DNA from: Caulobacter segnis
Lineage (GTDB): Bacteria > Pseudomonadota > Alphaproteobacteria > Caulobacterales > Caulobacteraceae
Direction of reading: 5' to 3'
DNA length: 64,000 nucleotides
Assembly: GCF_019931575.1 (NCBI RefSeq)
Contig: NZ_CP082923.1
Coordinates: 3,348,001 to 3,412,000, forward strand
Positions 17,170-25,967 of this stretch are shown here, piece after piece (within the stretch, counting starts at the first letter, position 1; each line of letters starts with the position of its first letter). The notes beneath the pieces are model-generated. The model had not been told where the DNA came from. It was given only the letters and a program-made list of their open reading frames with translations, and did not search any database. The position numbers were made by a program, and so were the translations under genes.

Positions 17170-18320
17170 GCTGCGCGCCCCTGCTGATCGACGACAACGC
17201 CAGCTTGGCCAGTTCGCTGCAGTCGCTGGACTGCCAGGTCAACGGCGCGGTGGCGGCCAGTTATGGCCACCTGTTCGGCGCACACGGCGTGCTGGGCGCG
17301 GTGCTGACCACGGCCCTGACCCTGTATGTGGCGATCCTGGCCCTTGGCCTGATCACCGGCCGCACCCGCCTGACGCTGAAGGCCCTGGGCCCGCGCGTGC
17401 TGGCCCTGGGCTTCATCCTGGCCTTCGCGACCGCCTGGCCGGCCTATCACGCGGTGGTCTACGGCCTGCTGACCGGCGGGCCGGACCAGATCGCCTCGGC
17501 CCTGCTGGGCGCGCAGTCGGGCGCGACCCAGGCTTTCGCCGGGCGACTGGACCGCCTGTTCGGCGCGGTCTTCGAGATCGGCCAGAGCCTGTCGGTCAGT
17601 CCGCGCTCGCCCAAGCTGGACATGGCTGTGAACCTGATCTGGTCCAGCGCCTTTCTGATCCTGCTGTCGACCCTGGGCCTGCTGGTCATCGCCAGGATCA
17701 TCCTGGCGGCGCTGCTGGCCCTGGGCCCAATCTTCATCGCTTTCGGCCTGTTCGCCGGCACACGCGGCCTGTTCGAGGGCTGGCTGCGGCTGACCGTCGG
17801 CTTCGCCTTCACCCCGCTGCTGATCGTGGTCGGCGGCTCGGGCCTGCTGTCGGTGCTGGGGCCCGCCATCGCCGCCATCGCCGAGGATCCGGCCGGCGCC
17901 GTCGAGCGCATGCGGCCAATCGCGACCTTGTTCGGCGTGTCGGTGATCTACACGGGCCTGCTGCTGGCCCTGACCGGCACGGCGATCGCCCTGACCCGCG
18001 GCTGGCGCCTGCCCGCCGCCGGCGCGGCGGAGGTCTCGACCGAGACCGCCCACACCCCCTCGGTCGAGCGCGAAACCCATCGCGCGGGCGCTGCGCCCGA
18101 CCTCCGTCTGGCCAACGACCAGCGGGTCAGCGGCATGGCGGCGGCGCTGCTGCGCGAGGACTCGCGGACCGCCGACCGCCGCGTCGAGGTCGCCGTCGAG
18201 GCCCTCGCCCCCGCCGCCTCGCCCTCGCGCGCGGCCACCCAGCGCCGCGTCGCCGGCCTTGGCCAAACCTTCCGTCCGGCCGCGCCCGGACGCTCGCTCT
18301 CCGGGACCATCGGAACATGA
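17166..18320 (+). CDS. virB6: VirB6-like polytopic inner-membrane channel protein
   Basis: A 384-residue protein from ATG 17166. It has about six or seven membrane helices between 50 and 300, including an ALGPIFIAFGLFAGTRGLFE segment, which matches the conserved VirB6/TrbL core, and a polar C-terminal tail. VirB6 helps form the inner-membrane pore of the type IV system. It directly follows virB4 with no virB5 between. The stop overlaps the virB9 start (ATGA). Confidence 0.9.
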   Translation: MSCAPLLIDDNASLASSLQSLDCQVNGAVAASYGHLFGAHGVLGAVLTTALTLYVAILALGLITGRTRLTLKALGPRVLALGFILAFATAWPAYHAVVYGLLTGGPDQIASALLGAQSGATQAFAGRLDRLFGAVFEIGQSLSVSPRSPKLDMAVNLIWSSAFLILLSTLGLLVIARIILAALLALGPIFIAFGLFAGTRGLFEGWLRLTVGFAFTPLLIVVGGSGLLSVLGPAIAAIAEDPAGAVERMRPIATLFGVSVIYTGLLLALTGTAIALTRGWRLPAAGAAEVSTETAHTPSVERETHRAGAAPDLRLANDQRVSGMAAALLREDSRTADRRVEVAVEALAPAASPSRAATQRRVAGLGQTFRPAAPGRSLSGTIGT

Positions 18321-19135
18321 GACCCGCCCTCGCCCTTTCTGCAGCCGCGCTGCTGACCGTCACGACCGGCCAAGCCCTGGCCGACGGCCGCATCCGCAAG
18401 CTGGCCTACGACCCGGACACGATTGTACGGCTGGAAGGCTGTTTCGGCTTCCAGACCATGGTCGAGTTCGGAGCCGACGAGCGCATCGAGAACGTCGGCC
18501 TGGGCGAGGCCGCCCAGTGGCTGGTTTCGCCAAACAAGCGGGCCAACATGCTGTTCGTGAAGCCGGCCTACCGGACCACGCACTCGAACATGACCGTCTC
18601 AACCGACCGCCGCCGCTACGCCTTCGAACTGGTGGCGCGCGACACGGCCGCCTGCCGTCAAGGCCGCGTGGCCTACAGCGTACGCTTCACCTACCCGGAG
18701 GAGCCAGCCGCGCCGCCGCTGGTCACGGCCGACGCCGCGCCAGCCGCGGCGCCCGAGCCCGTCGTCCCGCCGCCCGAGCAGCGCAACGCCGCCTACACCT
18801 TCAGCGGCGCGCGCGAGAACATCCCCCAGCGGGTGTTCGACAACGGCCGGGCGACCTTCTTCCGCTGGAGCGAGGGCGCCGCCACGCCGGCCGTGTTCGC
18901 CCTGGCGTCCGACAAGTCCGAGACGCCGGTCAGCTTCACCAGCCAGGGCGACTACCTGGTCGTGGCCCAGGTCGCGCCAGCCTACGTGCTGCGCCGGGGC
19001 AACGCCGTGGCCGTGCTCTACAACGACGCCTACCAGACCCCCAGCTTGGACGCCGGCTCGCCCCAGCCGCGTCCCGAAGCGGTGGCCGAGACCACCCATC
19101 GCGACCTGTTCGGCCGCCGGAGGACCGCCCGATGA
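18317..19135 (+). CDS. virB9: VirB9-like outer-membrane core component
   Basis: A 272-residue protein with a signal peptide ending near GQALADG (about 23). The N-terminal domain has DTIVRLEGCFGFQTMVEF and ANMLFVKPAYRTTHSNM; after a Pro/Ala linker the CagX-type C-terminal domain reads FSGARENIPQRVFDNG, then DYLVVAQVAP. VirB9 with VirB10 (and usually the lipoprotein VirB7) forms the outer-membrane core complex. No virB7 or virB8 lies before it. Confidence 0.93.
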   Translation: MRPALALSAAALLTVTTGQALADGRIRKLAYDPDTIVRLEGCFGFQTMVEFGADERIENVGLGEAAQWLVSPNKRANMLFVKPAYRTTHSNMTVSTDRRRYAFELVARDTAACRQGRVAYSVRFTYPEEPAAPPLVTADAAPAAAPEPVVPPPEQRNAAYTFSGARENIPQRVFDNGRATFFRWSEGAATPAVFALASDKSETPVSFTSQGDYLVVAQVAPAYVLRRGNAVAVLYNDAYQTPSLDAGSPQPRPEAVAETTHRDLFGRRRTAR

Positions 19136-20202
19136 GCACGCTGAGCCTGGGCCGCGAGGCCCGTGACCCGCGCCGGGATCTCACGCCAGAGGAACTGGCG
19201 GACGCCTCGCGCCGCGCCGCGCCGCAGGTCGGCAAGGTTCAGGGCGGCGTGGATGTCGGCATGCTGGCCGGCGGCGCCGGGGCCCTCGCGCTGGGCGCCC
19301 TGACCCTGGCGACGATGTCCGGACACTCGGCGGGCAAGACCGCGTCCTCGCCGCCGATCGAGACTTCAGCGGCGACCCAGCCCATGCCCCCGGCCGTAGC
19401 CCAGGCTATCCGCGCAATAGCCGCGCCGTCGCCATCCGCCCAACCGGCGGCCGCAGGGACGCCGGCCAATGTCGTCGATCCGAACCAGTCCCGCGCCCAG
19501 CCGCTGATCATCGACAACACCGACGGCCTGGCCTCCCTCGGCCCCGCCAAGCCCGCCTCGGCCAACGAGGCCAAGCCCAACGCCGCCCTGTCGGCCGACG
19601 AGCAGTTCTCGCTCCGTGTCGGCGGCGACGGCGGTCCGGCGCGCAGCGAGAGCCTGGGCGACCCGGCCCGCACCGTGGTCCAGGGCACGATGATCCCAGC
19701 CGTGCTGGAGACGGCGCTGAATTCCGACCTGCCCGGCTACGCCCGCGCCATCGTCAGCCGCGACGTGCGCGGCTTCGACGGGTCCGGCGTCGTCATCCCG
19801 CGCGGCAGCCGCCTGATCGGCCAGTACAAGAGCGGCCTCGCCTCGGGTCAAAGCCGCGCCTTCGTGGTCTGGACCCGCCTGATCCGGCCCGACGGGGTCT
19901 CGATCGCCCTGGGCTCGCCGGTCATGGACGAGAGCGGCCAGACTGGCCTGGGCGGCAAGGTCGATCGCCATTTCCTGCAGCGCTTCGGCGGGGCGATGCT
20001 GCTGTCCGTGGTCAGCGCCCTGCCCAGCGCCCTGATCGGCGGAAGCTCGACGGCCCTGGTCATCAATTCCGGCTCGGACGCCACCGGCGCGGCGAGCCAG
20101 GCCCTGCAGAGCGACGCTCGCATCGCCCCGACGATCCGCGTGCCGCTGGGAACGCCTGTCCAGGTGTTCGCCGCCCGCGACCTGGTGTTCGAGCGCCGCT
20201 GA
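19132..20202 (+). CDS. virB10: VirB10-like core component
   Basis: A 356-residue protein from ATG 19132, which overlaps the virB9 stop (ATGA). A cytoplasmic N-terminus (1-40) is followed by one membrane helix (about 43-64), a Pro/Ala-rich periplasmic linker and the TrbI/VirB10 domain (about 180-355): VVQGTMIPAVLETALNS, YARAIVSRDVRGFDG, IPRGSRLIGQYKSG. The C-terminal GTPVQVFAARDLVF is typical. It bridges inner and outer membranes. The stop overlaps the virB11 start (TGATG). Confidence 0.95.
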   Translation: MSTLSLGREARDPRRDLTPEELADASRRAAPQVGKVQGGVDVGMLAGGAGALALGALTLATMSGHSAGKTASSPPIETSAATQPMPPAVAQAIRAIAAPSPSAQPAAAGTPANVVDPNQSRAQPLIIDNTDGLASLGPAKPASANEAKPNAALSADEQFSLRVGGDGGPARSESLGDPARTVVQGTMIPAVLETALNSDLPGYARAIVSRDVRGFDGSGVVIPRGSRLIGQYKSGLASGQSRAFVVWTRLIRPDGVSIALGSPVMDESGQTGLGGKVDRHFLQRFGGAMLLSVVSALPSALIGGSSTALVINSGSDATGAASQALQSDARIAPTIRVPLGTPVQVFAARDLVFERR

Positions 20203-21176
20203 TGCAGGCCGAGCCCATCCTCTTCGAAGGCGTCTATCTGCGCAGCTACCTGCGGCCGTTCGCGCGCTGGCTGGAACGTGACGACGTCAGCGAGGTGCTG
20301 GTCAATCGGCCCGGCGAGGTGTGGATCGAGACGGCGGGCCAGCCGCTGATGCAGCGCTTCGACGCGCCCGAGGTCACCGACGACCTGATGGGCCGGCTGG
20401 CCGCCCAGATCGCCCGCGCCGGACATCAGGCCGTCAACCGCCAGAGCCCTCTGCTGGCCGCGACGCTGCCCACGGGCGAGCGGGTGCAGATGGTCGGCCC
20501 ACCGGCGGCGCGCTCTTGGGCGATGGCCATCCGCCGCCACCTGACCACCGACCTGGCGCTGGAAGCCTATGACCGAGGTCCCCTGCCCGCCTCGCCCCCC
20601 CAGGCCGAGACGGCGGACGACGAGACCGAGGCCAGGCGTGATCCTATCGGTTTCCTCAAGCGGGCCGTGGCGGCGCGAAAGACGGTGCTGGTCTCGGGCG
20701 GCACCTCGTCGGGCAAGACCACCTTCCTCAACAGCCTGCTGAAGATCGTCCCGGCGCACGAGCGGATCGTGCTGGTCGAGGACACGCCCGAGATCGCCGT
20801 CCGCCAGCCCAACGCGCTTGGCCTGACCGCCGTGAAGGGCGAACTGGGCGAGGCGCGGGTGGGCGTCGATGATCTGCTGCAGGCGGCCCTGCGCCTGCGC
20901 CCTGACCGGATCATCGTCGGCGAGATTCGGGGCGGCGAGGCCGTCACCTTCCTGCGGGCCATCAATACCGGGCATCCGGGCTCGTTCACCACCGTCCACG
21001 CCAACACGCCCGAGGGCGCGCTGGAACAGATCGCCCTGATGGTGATGCAGGGCGGCCTGGCGCTCCCCAGGGCGGAGATCCTGGCCTATGTCCGCTCGGT
21101 CGCCGACGTGGTGGTGCAGCTGGACCGAGTCGGGGGCGAGCGCCGCATCGTCGACCTGAGGCTGCTGCGCCCATGA
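20202..21176 (+). CDS. virB11: VirB11-like traffic ATPase
   Basis: A 324-residue hexameric ATPase of the secretion superfamily. Walker A is GGTSSGKTTF at about 166-175 (K172), followed by the Asp box (RIVLVEDTPEI), Walker B-type LRLRPDRIIVGEIRGGEA and the His box region (GHPGSFTTVHANTPEGAL). It acts at the inner face with VirB4. It is the last gene of the overlapped operon. No virD4 coupling protein or relaxase follows. Confidence 0.95.
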   Translation: MQAEPILFEGVYLRSYLRPFARWLERDDVSEVLVNRPGEVWIETAGQPLMQRFDAPEVTDDLMGRLAAQIARAGHQAVNRQSPLLAATLPTGERVQMVGPPAARSWAMAIRRHLTTDLALEAYDRGPLPASPPQAETADDETEARRDPIGFLKRAVAARKTVLVSGGTSSGKTTFLNSLLKIVPAHERIVLVEDTPEIAVRQPNALGLTAVKGELGEARVGVDDLLQAALRLRPDRIIVGEIRGGEAVTFLRAINTGHPGSFTTVHANTPEGALEQIALMVMQGGLALPRAEILAYVRSVADVVVQLDRVGGERRIVDLRLLRP

Positions 21177-21304
21177 GCGTTGCGACGACACATCGGGCGC
21201 CATCGCCGCGAAGCCCGCCGACGGAGCGGGCGCGACGTTCGGTCCCGCTTCGAACCGGAAACGATGTGACCCCGCGCTCACGCTCGTGGTTTACTGTCGG
21301 CGCC

Positions 21305-22030
21305 ATGAGTCCGAAGACCGAAACGTCTCCCGTCGCCGAAATATTGCTGGTCGAGGACGACCTCGAGCTGAGGCGCGAAATGACCGCCTATCTCAGCGAG
21401 AACGGCCACGTCGTGCACGAGGCGGGCGACGTGCCGACCGCGCGGCGGATCCTGGCCGAGCGCGCCATCCAGGTGGCGGTGCTGGACGTGAACCTGCCGG
21501 GCGAGGACGGCCTTTCCCTGTGCCGGACCCTGGCCGGGGGCGACGGCCCCGCCATCCTGATGCTGACGGCCCAGGGCGATCCCATCGACCGGATCCTGGG
21601 CCTGGAGCTCGGCGCCGACGACTACGTGGTCAAGCCGATCATGCCGCGCGAGCTGCTGGCCCGCGTGAAGGCGCTGCTGCGCCGTCGCCCCGCCGGCATG
21701 GCGGTGCGCAAGACCAGCATCTATCTGTTCGCCGACTTCCGTCTGGACCTGGCGGCCCGCCAGCTGCGGGCGCCGAACGGGGCCATCCTGCTGCTGACCC
21801 GCAGCGAGCTGGCGATCCTGGGCGCCCTGCTGGATCGCGCCCGCCAGGTGGTGCCGCGCGAGGACCTGATCGCCCTGCTCCGCTCGGACGAGGCGGACGA
21901 GATGGGTCGCGCGGTCGACCTGCACATCAGCCGTCTGCGTCGCAAGATCCAGGACCAGACCGAGCGCGAACTGATCCGCACCTATCGCGGCGTCGGCTAT
22001 ATGCTGGACGCGGGAGTGATCGGCGAATGA
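21305..22030 (+). CDS. OmpR-family response regulator
   Basis: A 241-residue regulator from ATG 21305. The receiver has LLVEDD (15-20), phospho-acceptor D61 (VLDVNLPGEDG) and K110; the C-terminal winged helix ends ISRLRRKIQDQ...RTYRGVGYML. It overlaps the sensor kinase gene by four bases (ATGA), so the two form a two-component pair. It lies 128 bases downstream of virB11, so co-transcription with the secretion operon is possible but not shown. Confidence 0.93.
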   Translation: MSPKTETSPVAEILLVEDDLELRREMTAYLSENGHVVHEAGDVPTARRILAERAIQVAVLDVNLPGEDGLSLCRTLAGGDGPAILMLTAQGDPIDRILGLELGADDYVVKPIMPRELLARVKALLRRRPAGMAVRKTSIYLFADFRLDLAARQLRAPNGAILLLTRSELAILGALLDRARQVVPREDLIALLRSDEADEMGRAVDLHISRLRRKIQDQTERELIRTYRGVGYMLDAGVIGE

Positions 22031-24066
22031 CCTGGCGCAGACGCTTCAGTCCGCCCTTGTGGGCCCGCATCCTGGCCATCGTGGTCGGCGCCCTGGCCGC
22101 CGCCCAGGTGGTGACCCTGGTCCTGACGGTGTTCTTCCCGCCGGCCCCGCCTCAGCAGTACAGTCTCTCGGACATCGGCGCGGCCCTGCGCGGCGGCGAC
22201 ACGCCGGACGATCGCGACCGTCCGCTGGTCCTGACCTTCGAGGACACCGCGCCCAGCCTGCAAAGCCCCGGCTGGGTGGTCTCGCCGCCCGCCACCCGCG
22301 ACCTGGCCAGGCTGATCGGCGTGGCCGAGACCGACGTGCGCCTGCTGTTCTACGCCCCGCCGCCGCTGGCCGGCGCGCCGATGCCGCCTCCCGTCCACGC
22401 CGAGGCGGTCCGCTCGCGCTTCATGTCGGGCGTGGTGCAGGTCGGGCAGGCCGGCCCCGCCGCTGGCCCGGGCGGTCCGCCGCCCATGGTGATGTTCCCC
22501 CGCGGCCCGGGCGGCGTTCCCGTCGTCCGCCCCGGCGCCATGGGTCAGCCCGGCGGCGCTTTCCCGTCCGCGCAGCGCTTCCCGCGCCCCTCCATGCAGC
22601 AGTCCCGCCCCGATCGCTCGTCGGGCGCCTTCCCGTTCCCCGGCGGCGCGGCCTCGCCGTCCGGCGCGTCGGCGATCTGGGGGCCGAGCGGCGCAACGCC
22701 GGCTATGGGGCCGGCGATCGGCCAGGCCATGCCCGGTCGGGTGTCCGGCGCGCCCGACGCCCTGAACGGACCCGCGCGCGGCCCGATCATCCGCTCGCCG
22801 CTGGACGCGGCCGTTTTCGCCCGGCCCACGACGCGCTTCGTCTTCACGACCACCGCGACCAGCGAGACGCCCGCGCGCGCGCCTACCACCACCGTCGCCC
22901 CGCCGGCGCCCGCCCCTGTCGTCGTCGCGCCCGCGGCCGCGCCGCCCGTCTCCACGCCCGAGCGGATCGAGCCGGCCCGGCCCGCCACCGAGACCACGAT
23001 CGCCCGCATTCCGCCGACCCGCGTGGCCGAGGTCGCCTCGCCCGCCGTGGCCGAGCGCACCTTGCCGCCGCCCAGCGTCACCAACGGATTCCGCCTGGGT
23101 CGCGCCCCCTATGTCGAGGGCGAGTTCGTCGCGGCCATGCGGGTCGCTGACGGCCGCTGGGCCACCGTGCGCCCGCAGCCGGAAGGCTTCCCCAACAGCT
23201 GGCAACGCCGCGTGCTGCTGTGGTTCGGCCTGTCGGTGGCCCTGATCGCGCCGGTGGCCTTCTACGTCGCCTGGCGATTGGCCGCGCCGCTGAAGGTCTT
23301 CGCCGAGTCGGCCGACCGCCTGGGCCGCGAACCGTCCGCCGACCTGCCGCCCCTGTCGGGCCCGGCCGAGATCGGCAAGGCCGCCGACGCCTTCAACCTG
23401 ATGCAGCGGCGACTGAAGCGCTATGTCGACGATCGCACCGGCATGATCCGCGCCATCTCGCACGACCTGCGCACGCCCCTGACCCGCATGCGCTTCAAGC
23501 TGGAGCGCGCTTCACCGGCCCTGCGTTCGGCCATCGGCCGCGACATGGACCAGATGGAGGAAATGATCGCCTCGGTCCTGGCCTTCATGCGCGACGAGAC
23601 CCATGTGGCGGCCCGCCAGATCGTCGACCTGCGCTCGCTGCTCGAGGTGGTGGTCGACGACGCCCAGGGGCCCGCCAAGCTGGAGCCCGGCCCGGCCGTG
23701 CTGGCCGAGATCGACGTGGTCGGCGTGCAGCGGGTGGTCGAGAACCTGATCGACAACGCCCTCAAGTACGGCGACCAGGCGACCGTCAGCCTGGACGTCC
23801 GCGACGGCGAGGCCTTCATCGAGGTCGCCGACAAGGGTCCGGGCCTGTCGCCCGACGACCTGGAGCGGGTCTTCCAGCCGTTCTATCGCAGCGAGGCGGC
23901 CCGCGCCTCGGGCAAGTCCGGAGTAGGCCTTGGCCTCTCGGTCTCGCGCTCGACGATCCGGGCCCATGGCGGCGACCTGCGCCTGCGCCCGGCCGACGCT
24001 GGCCTGATCGCCGAACTGCGGCTGCCGCAGGCGCGCACCGCGCCTCCGAGGGCCGTCGCCGCCTAA
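22027..24066 (+). CDS. Sensor histidine kinase with Pro/Ala/Gly-rich periplasmic region
   Basis: A 679-residue EnvZ-like kinase. Membrane helix 1 is at about 14-38 and helix 2 at about 396-419, so some 357 residues are periplasmic. Of these, about 138-345 are low in complexity and rich in Pro, Gly, Ala and Thr. A short ordered segment next to helix 2 reads APYVEGEFVAAMRVADGRWATV. Inside the cell come HAMP, HisKA with H479 (ISHDLRTPLTRMRF), N-box (ENLIDNALKYG) and the ATP lid (KSGVGLGLSVSRSTI). It pairs with the upstream OmpR-type regulator. The signal is unknown; cell-wall or surface sensing is only a guess. Confidence 0.9.
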   Translation: MTWRRRFSPPLWARILAIVVGALAAAQVVTLVLTVFFPPAPPQQYSLSDIGAALRGGDTPDDRDRPLVLTFEDTAPSLQSPGWVVSPPATRDLARLIGVAETDVRLLFYAPPPLAGAPMPPPVHAEAVRSRFMSGVVQVGQAGPAAGPGGPPPMVMFPRGPGGVPVVRPGAMGQPGGAFPSAQRFPRPSMQQSRPDRSSGAFPFPGGAASPSGASAIWGPSGATPAMGPAIGQAMPGRVSGAPDALNGPARGPIIRSPLDAAVFARPTTRFVFTTTATSETPARAPTTTVAPPAPAPVVVAPAAAPPVSTPERIEPARPATETTIARIPPTRVAEVASPAVAERTLPPPSVTNGFRLGRAPYVEGEFVAAMRVADGRWATVRPQPEGFPNSWQRRVLLWFGLSVALIAPVAFYVAWRLAAPLKVFAESADRLGREPSADLPPLSGPAEIGKAADAFNLMQRRLKRYVDDRTGMIRAISHDLRTPLTRMRFKLERASPALRSAIGRDMDQMEEMIASVLAFMRDETHVAARQIVDLRSLLEVVVDDAQGPAKLEPGPAVLAEIDVVGVQRVVENLIDNALKYGDQATVSLDVRDGEAFIEVADKGPGLSPDDLERVFQPFYRSEAARASGKSGVGLGLSVSRSTIRAHGGDLRLRPADAGLIAELRLPQARTAPPRAVAA

Positions 24067-24791
24067 GGCGCCGGAACGCGCTCCACGGGGACGGTGAACA
24101 GATAGCCCGCGTGGCGGACGGTCCGGATCAGCCTGGCCCCGCCCTCGGCGCGGGACAGCTTCCGTCGCAGGCGGCTCATCGCGACATTGATCTGGAAGTC
24201 GCGCGCCCGCGCTTCCTCGCCCGTCTCCGCCGGCGCCAGGTCGCGGCGGGCCACGACCTCCTGGGCCTTGGACACCAGGACCCGCAGCAGCTTGAACTCC
24301 GTCGGCGAAAGGTCGACAGCCCGGTCGCGCGGATCGAACAGTTGGTGGGTCGCGGTGTTCAGCCGCCACCCGTCGAAGCGATAGCTCTCCGAGCGGTCGT
24401 GCGCGCTGGTCAGGTGGACCGTCTCCTGGCGACGGCGCAGCACCGCCCGCAGGCGCGCCAGCAGTTCCCGGGCGCGATAGGGCTTGGTCACGTAGTCGTC
24501 GGCGCCGATCTCGAGCCCGACCACGATGTCGGCCTCCTCGGCCGCGGCGCTGAGCACGATGACGCCCGGGGCCAAAGCGCGTTCGCGCAGGCGGCCGCAG
24601 ATGGTCAGGCCCGGCTCTCCCGGCCGCATCAAGTCCAGCACGACGGCGTCGACCTCGGTCTTGCCCAGGACGTCATCCATCTCGCGCGACGACGACGCCT
24701 CGAACACCTCATAGCCATGAGACGTCAGAAAGCCGCCGAGCGTCGACAGCGCGTCTCGATCGGAGTCGAGAAGAAGGATCCTGTGCCGCAC
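24063..24791 (-). CDS. OmpR-family response regulator (orphan)
   Basis: A 242-residue regulator with a receiver (phospho-acceptor D53 in VVLDLMRPGEPG, S81, K103) and a C-terminal winged helix (SPTEFKLLRVLV; MSRLRRKLS; TVRHAGYLFTV). The acidic patch reads LLDSDRD, so the second conserved acidic residue is serine. No kinase lies beside it on the same strand. It is convergent with the preceding kinase and overlaps its 3' end by four bases. The upstream region carries GGCAATACAAAGG (24858-24870), which resembles one arm of the virB-region inverted repeat. Confidence 0.88.
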   Translation of the reverse strand: MRHRILLLDSDRDALSTLGGFLTSHGYEVFEASSSREMDDVLGKTEVDAVVLDLMRPGEPGLTICGRLRERALAPGVIVLSAAAEEADIVVGLEIGADDYVTKPYRARELLARLRAVLRRRQETVHLTSAHDRSESYRFDGWRLNTATHQLFDPRDRAVDLSPTEFKLLRVLVSKAQEVVARRDLAPAETGEEARARDFQINVAMSRLRRKLSRAEGGARLIRTVRHAGYLFTVPVERVPAP

Positions 24792-24901
24792 GATCGAAAC
24801 GCCCGCTACTTTTCGGATCGGTTCGGCTTAGCCAGCGTCGAGGGCGAAAAGAGAGACCCTTTGTATTGCCAGGGCGCCGATTGCGGCGCGATTGCGGCGA
24901 C

Positions 24902-25846
24902 CTACAGGGCCGAGGCGGCTTCCAGGCACAGCTTCAGCAGCCAACCGTTCGGCGAATCCGCGCCGTCGGTCGCCCGTAACACCGCGCCGAAGGGGGTCGG
25001 CGTCGGAGCGTTCGGCGGTTCGACCATCGCCACCTTGCCGCGCTCGGCGGCCATCTGGGCCAGGCGGCGCGGCAGGATGCAGACCATGTCCGAGCGGCTG
25101 ATCATGTTCAGGGCGCTAAACGAGTCCTGGACCGAGAACGGCTGGTACGGGTTGTCGCCCAGAGCGTAGCGCTCGCCCCACGAGGTGACTCGCCGCAGGC
25201 CCAGATGGCCGGCCGAGGTGCGGTCGGGGTCGTCGTTGCCGCCGGTCACGCCCAGGCGCGGCAAGCCAGCCAGGGTCTCGTGGTCGAGACCCGCCGCCAC
25301 TGCCGGGTGATCCCGTCGCAGCACCCAGACCCCCGTCTCCTCGAAGAGCTGGGTGTGGGTGAACCGGCCCGGGATCGCCTCGAAGCAGCCGATCACCATG
25401 TCCAGGCTGCCGGTGTCGAGATCCTCGGTCATGCCGGCATAGAGGCTGCGAAAATGGATCTGGACGTTCGGCGCGGCGGTCAGCACCCGCTCGGCGATCA
25501 GCGGGCCCAGCACATACGAGATATAGGTGCCGGCCGCGATGTTGAAGACGTGGTGATCCGTGCTCGGATCGAACTTCTGGGCCGAGACGGCGGTCTCCAA
25601 CAGCTTCAGGGCCGTGCGGGCGGTGTCGGCGATCTCGAGGGCGCGCGGCGTCGGGCGCAAGCCCGTCTGGCCGCGGATGAAGAGGTCGTCGCCCACCATC
25701 TCGCGCAGACGGCGCAGGGCGTGGCTGACCGCCGACTGGGACAAGCCCAGGCGCTCGCCGGCGCGCGTGGCGTTCTTCTCTTCCAGCAGGGTGACGAACA
25801 CCCTGAAGAGGTTGAGGTCGGCGGTTCTGAAATTCACGGCGTTCAT
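24902..25846 (-). CDS. LysR-family transcriptional regulator
   Basis: A 314-residue regulator with the N-terminal winged helix (NLFRVFVTLLEEKNATRAGERLGLSQSAVSHAL, NodD-like opening DLNLFRVF) and a substrate-binding domain with LGPLIAERVLTAAPNVQIHF. It diverges from the efflux operon beginning at 25968 and probably controls it through the inverted repeat at 25849-25882. The effector is unknown; aromatic or antibiotic compounds are common for such units. Confidence 0.9.
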   Translation of the reverse strand: MNAVNFRTADLNLFRVFVTLLEEKNATRAGERLGLSQSAVSHALRRLREMVGDDLFIRGQTGLRPTPRALEIADTARTALKLLETAVSAQKFDPSTDHHVFNIAAGTYISYVLGPLIAERVLTAAPNVQIHFRSLYAGMTEDLDTGSLDMVIGCFEAIPGRFTHTQLFEETGVWVLRRDHPAVAAGLDHETLAGLPRLGVTGGNDDPDRTSAGHLGLRRVTSWGERYALGDNPYQPFSVQDSFSALNMISRSDMVCILPRRLAQMAAERGKVAMVEPPNAPTPTPFGAVLRATDGADSPNGWLLKLCLEAASAL

Positions 25847-25848
25847 GG

Positions 25849-25882
25849 CTGTCGTGAAGAGATATCATTTCCCTCATGACAG
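25849..25882. promoter_or_regulatory. Inverted repeat, candidate LysR operator
   Basis: CTGTCGTGA (25849-25857) and TCATGACAG (25874-25882) are inverted copies at 8 of 9 positions, with a 16-base spacer containing GATATC. It lies between the divergent LysR gene and the efflux operon, starting 3 bases upstream of the LysR ATG. Confidence 0.45.
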
Positions 25883-25967
25883 GCGGAGTCCTATTTCGCC
25901 GGCCAAGGTTCGCGCACCGAACGAACCTCGAGGATTCCCCAAAACCTATCGAGACGTGGAGCAGCGC

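Noticed and set aside
22441..23060. A possible frameshift in the sensor kinase because of the odd composition
   Set aside because: The same frame continues into a normal second membrane helix, HAMP and kinase domains, so the region is a real low-complexity tether.
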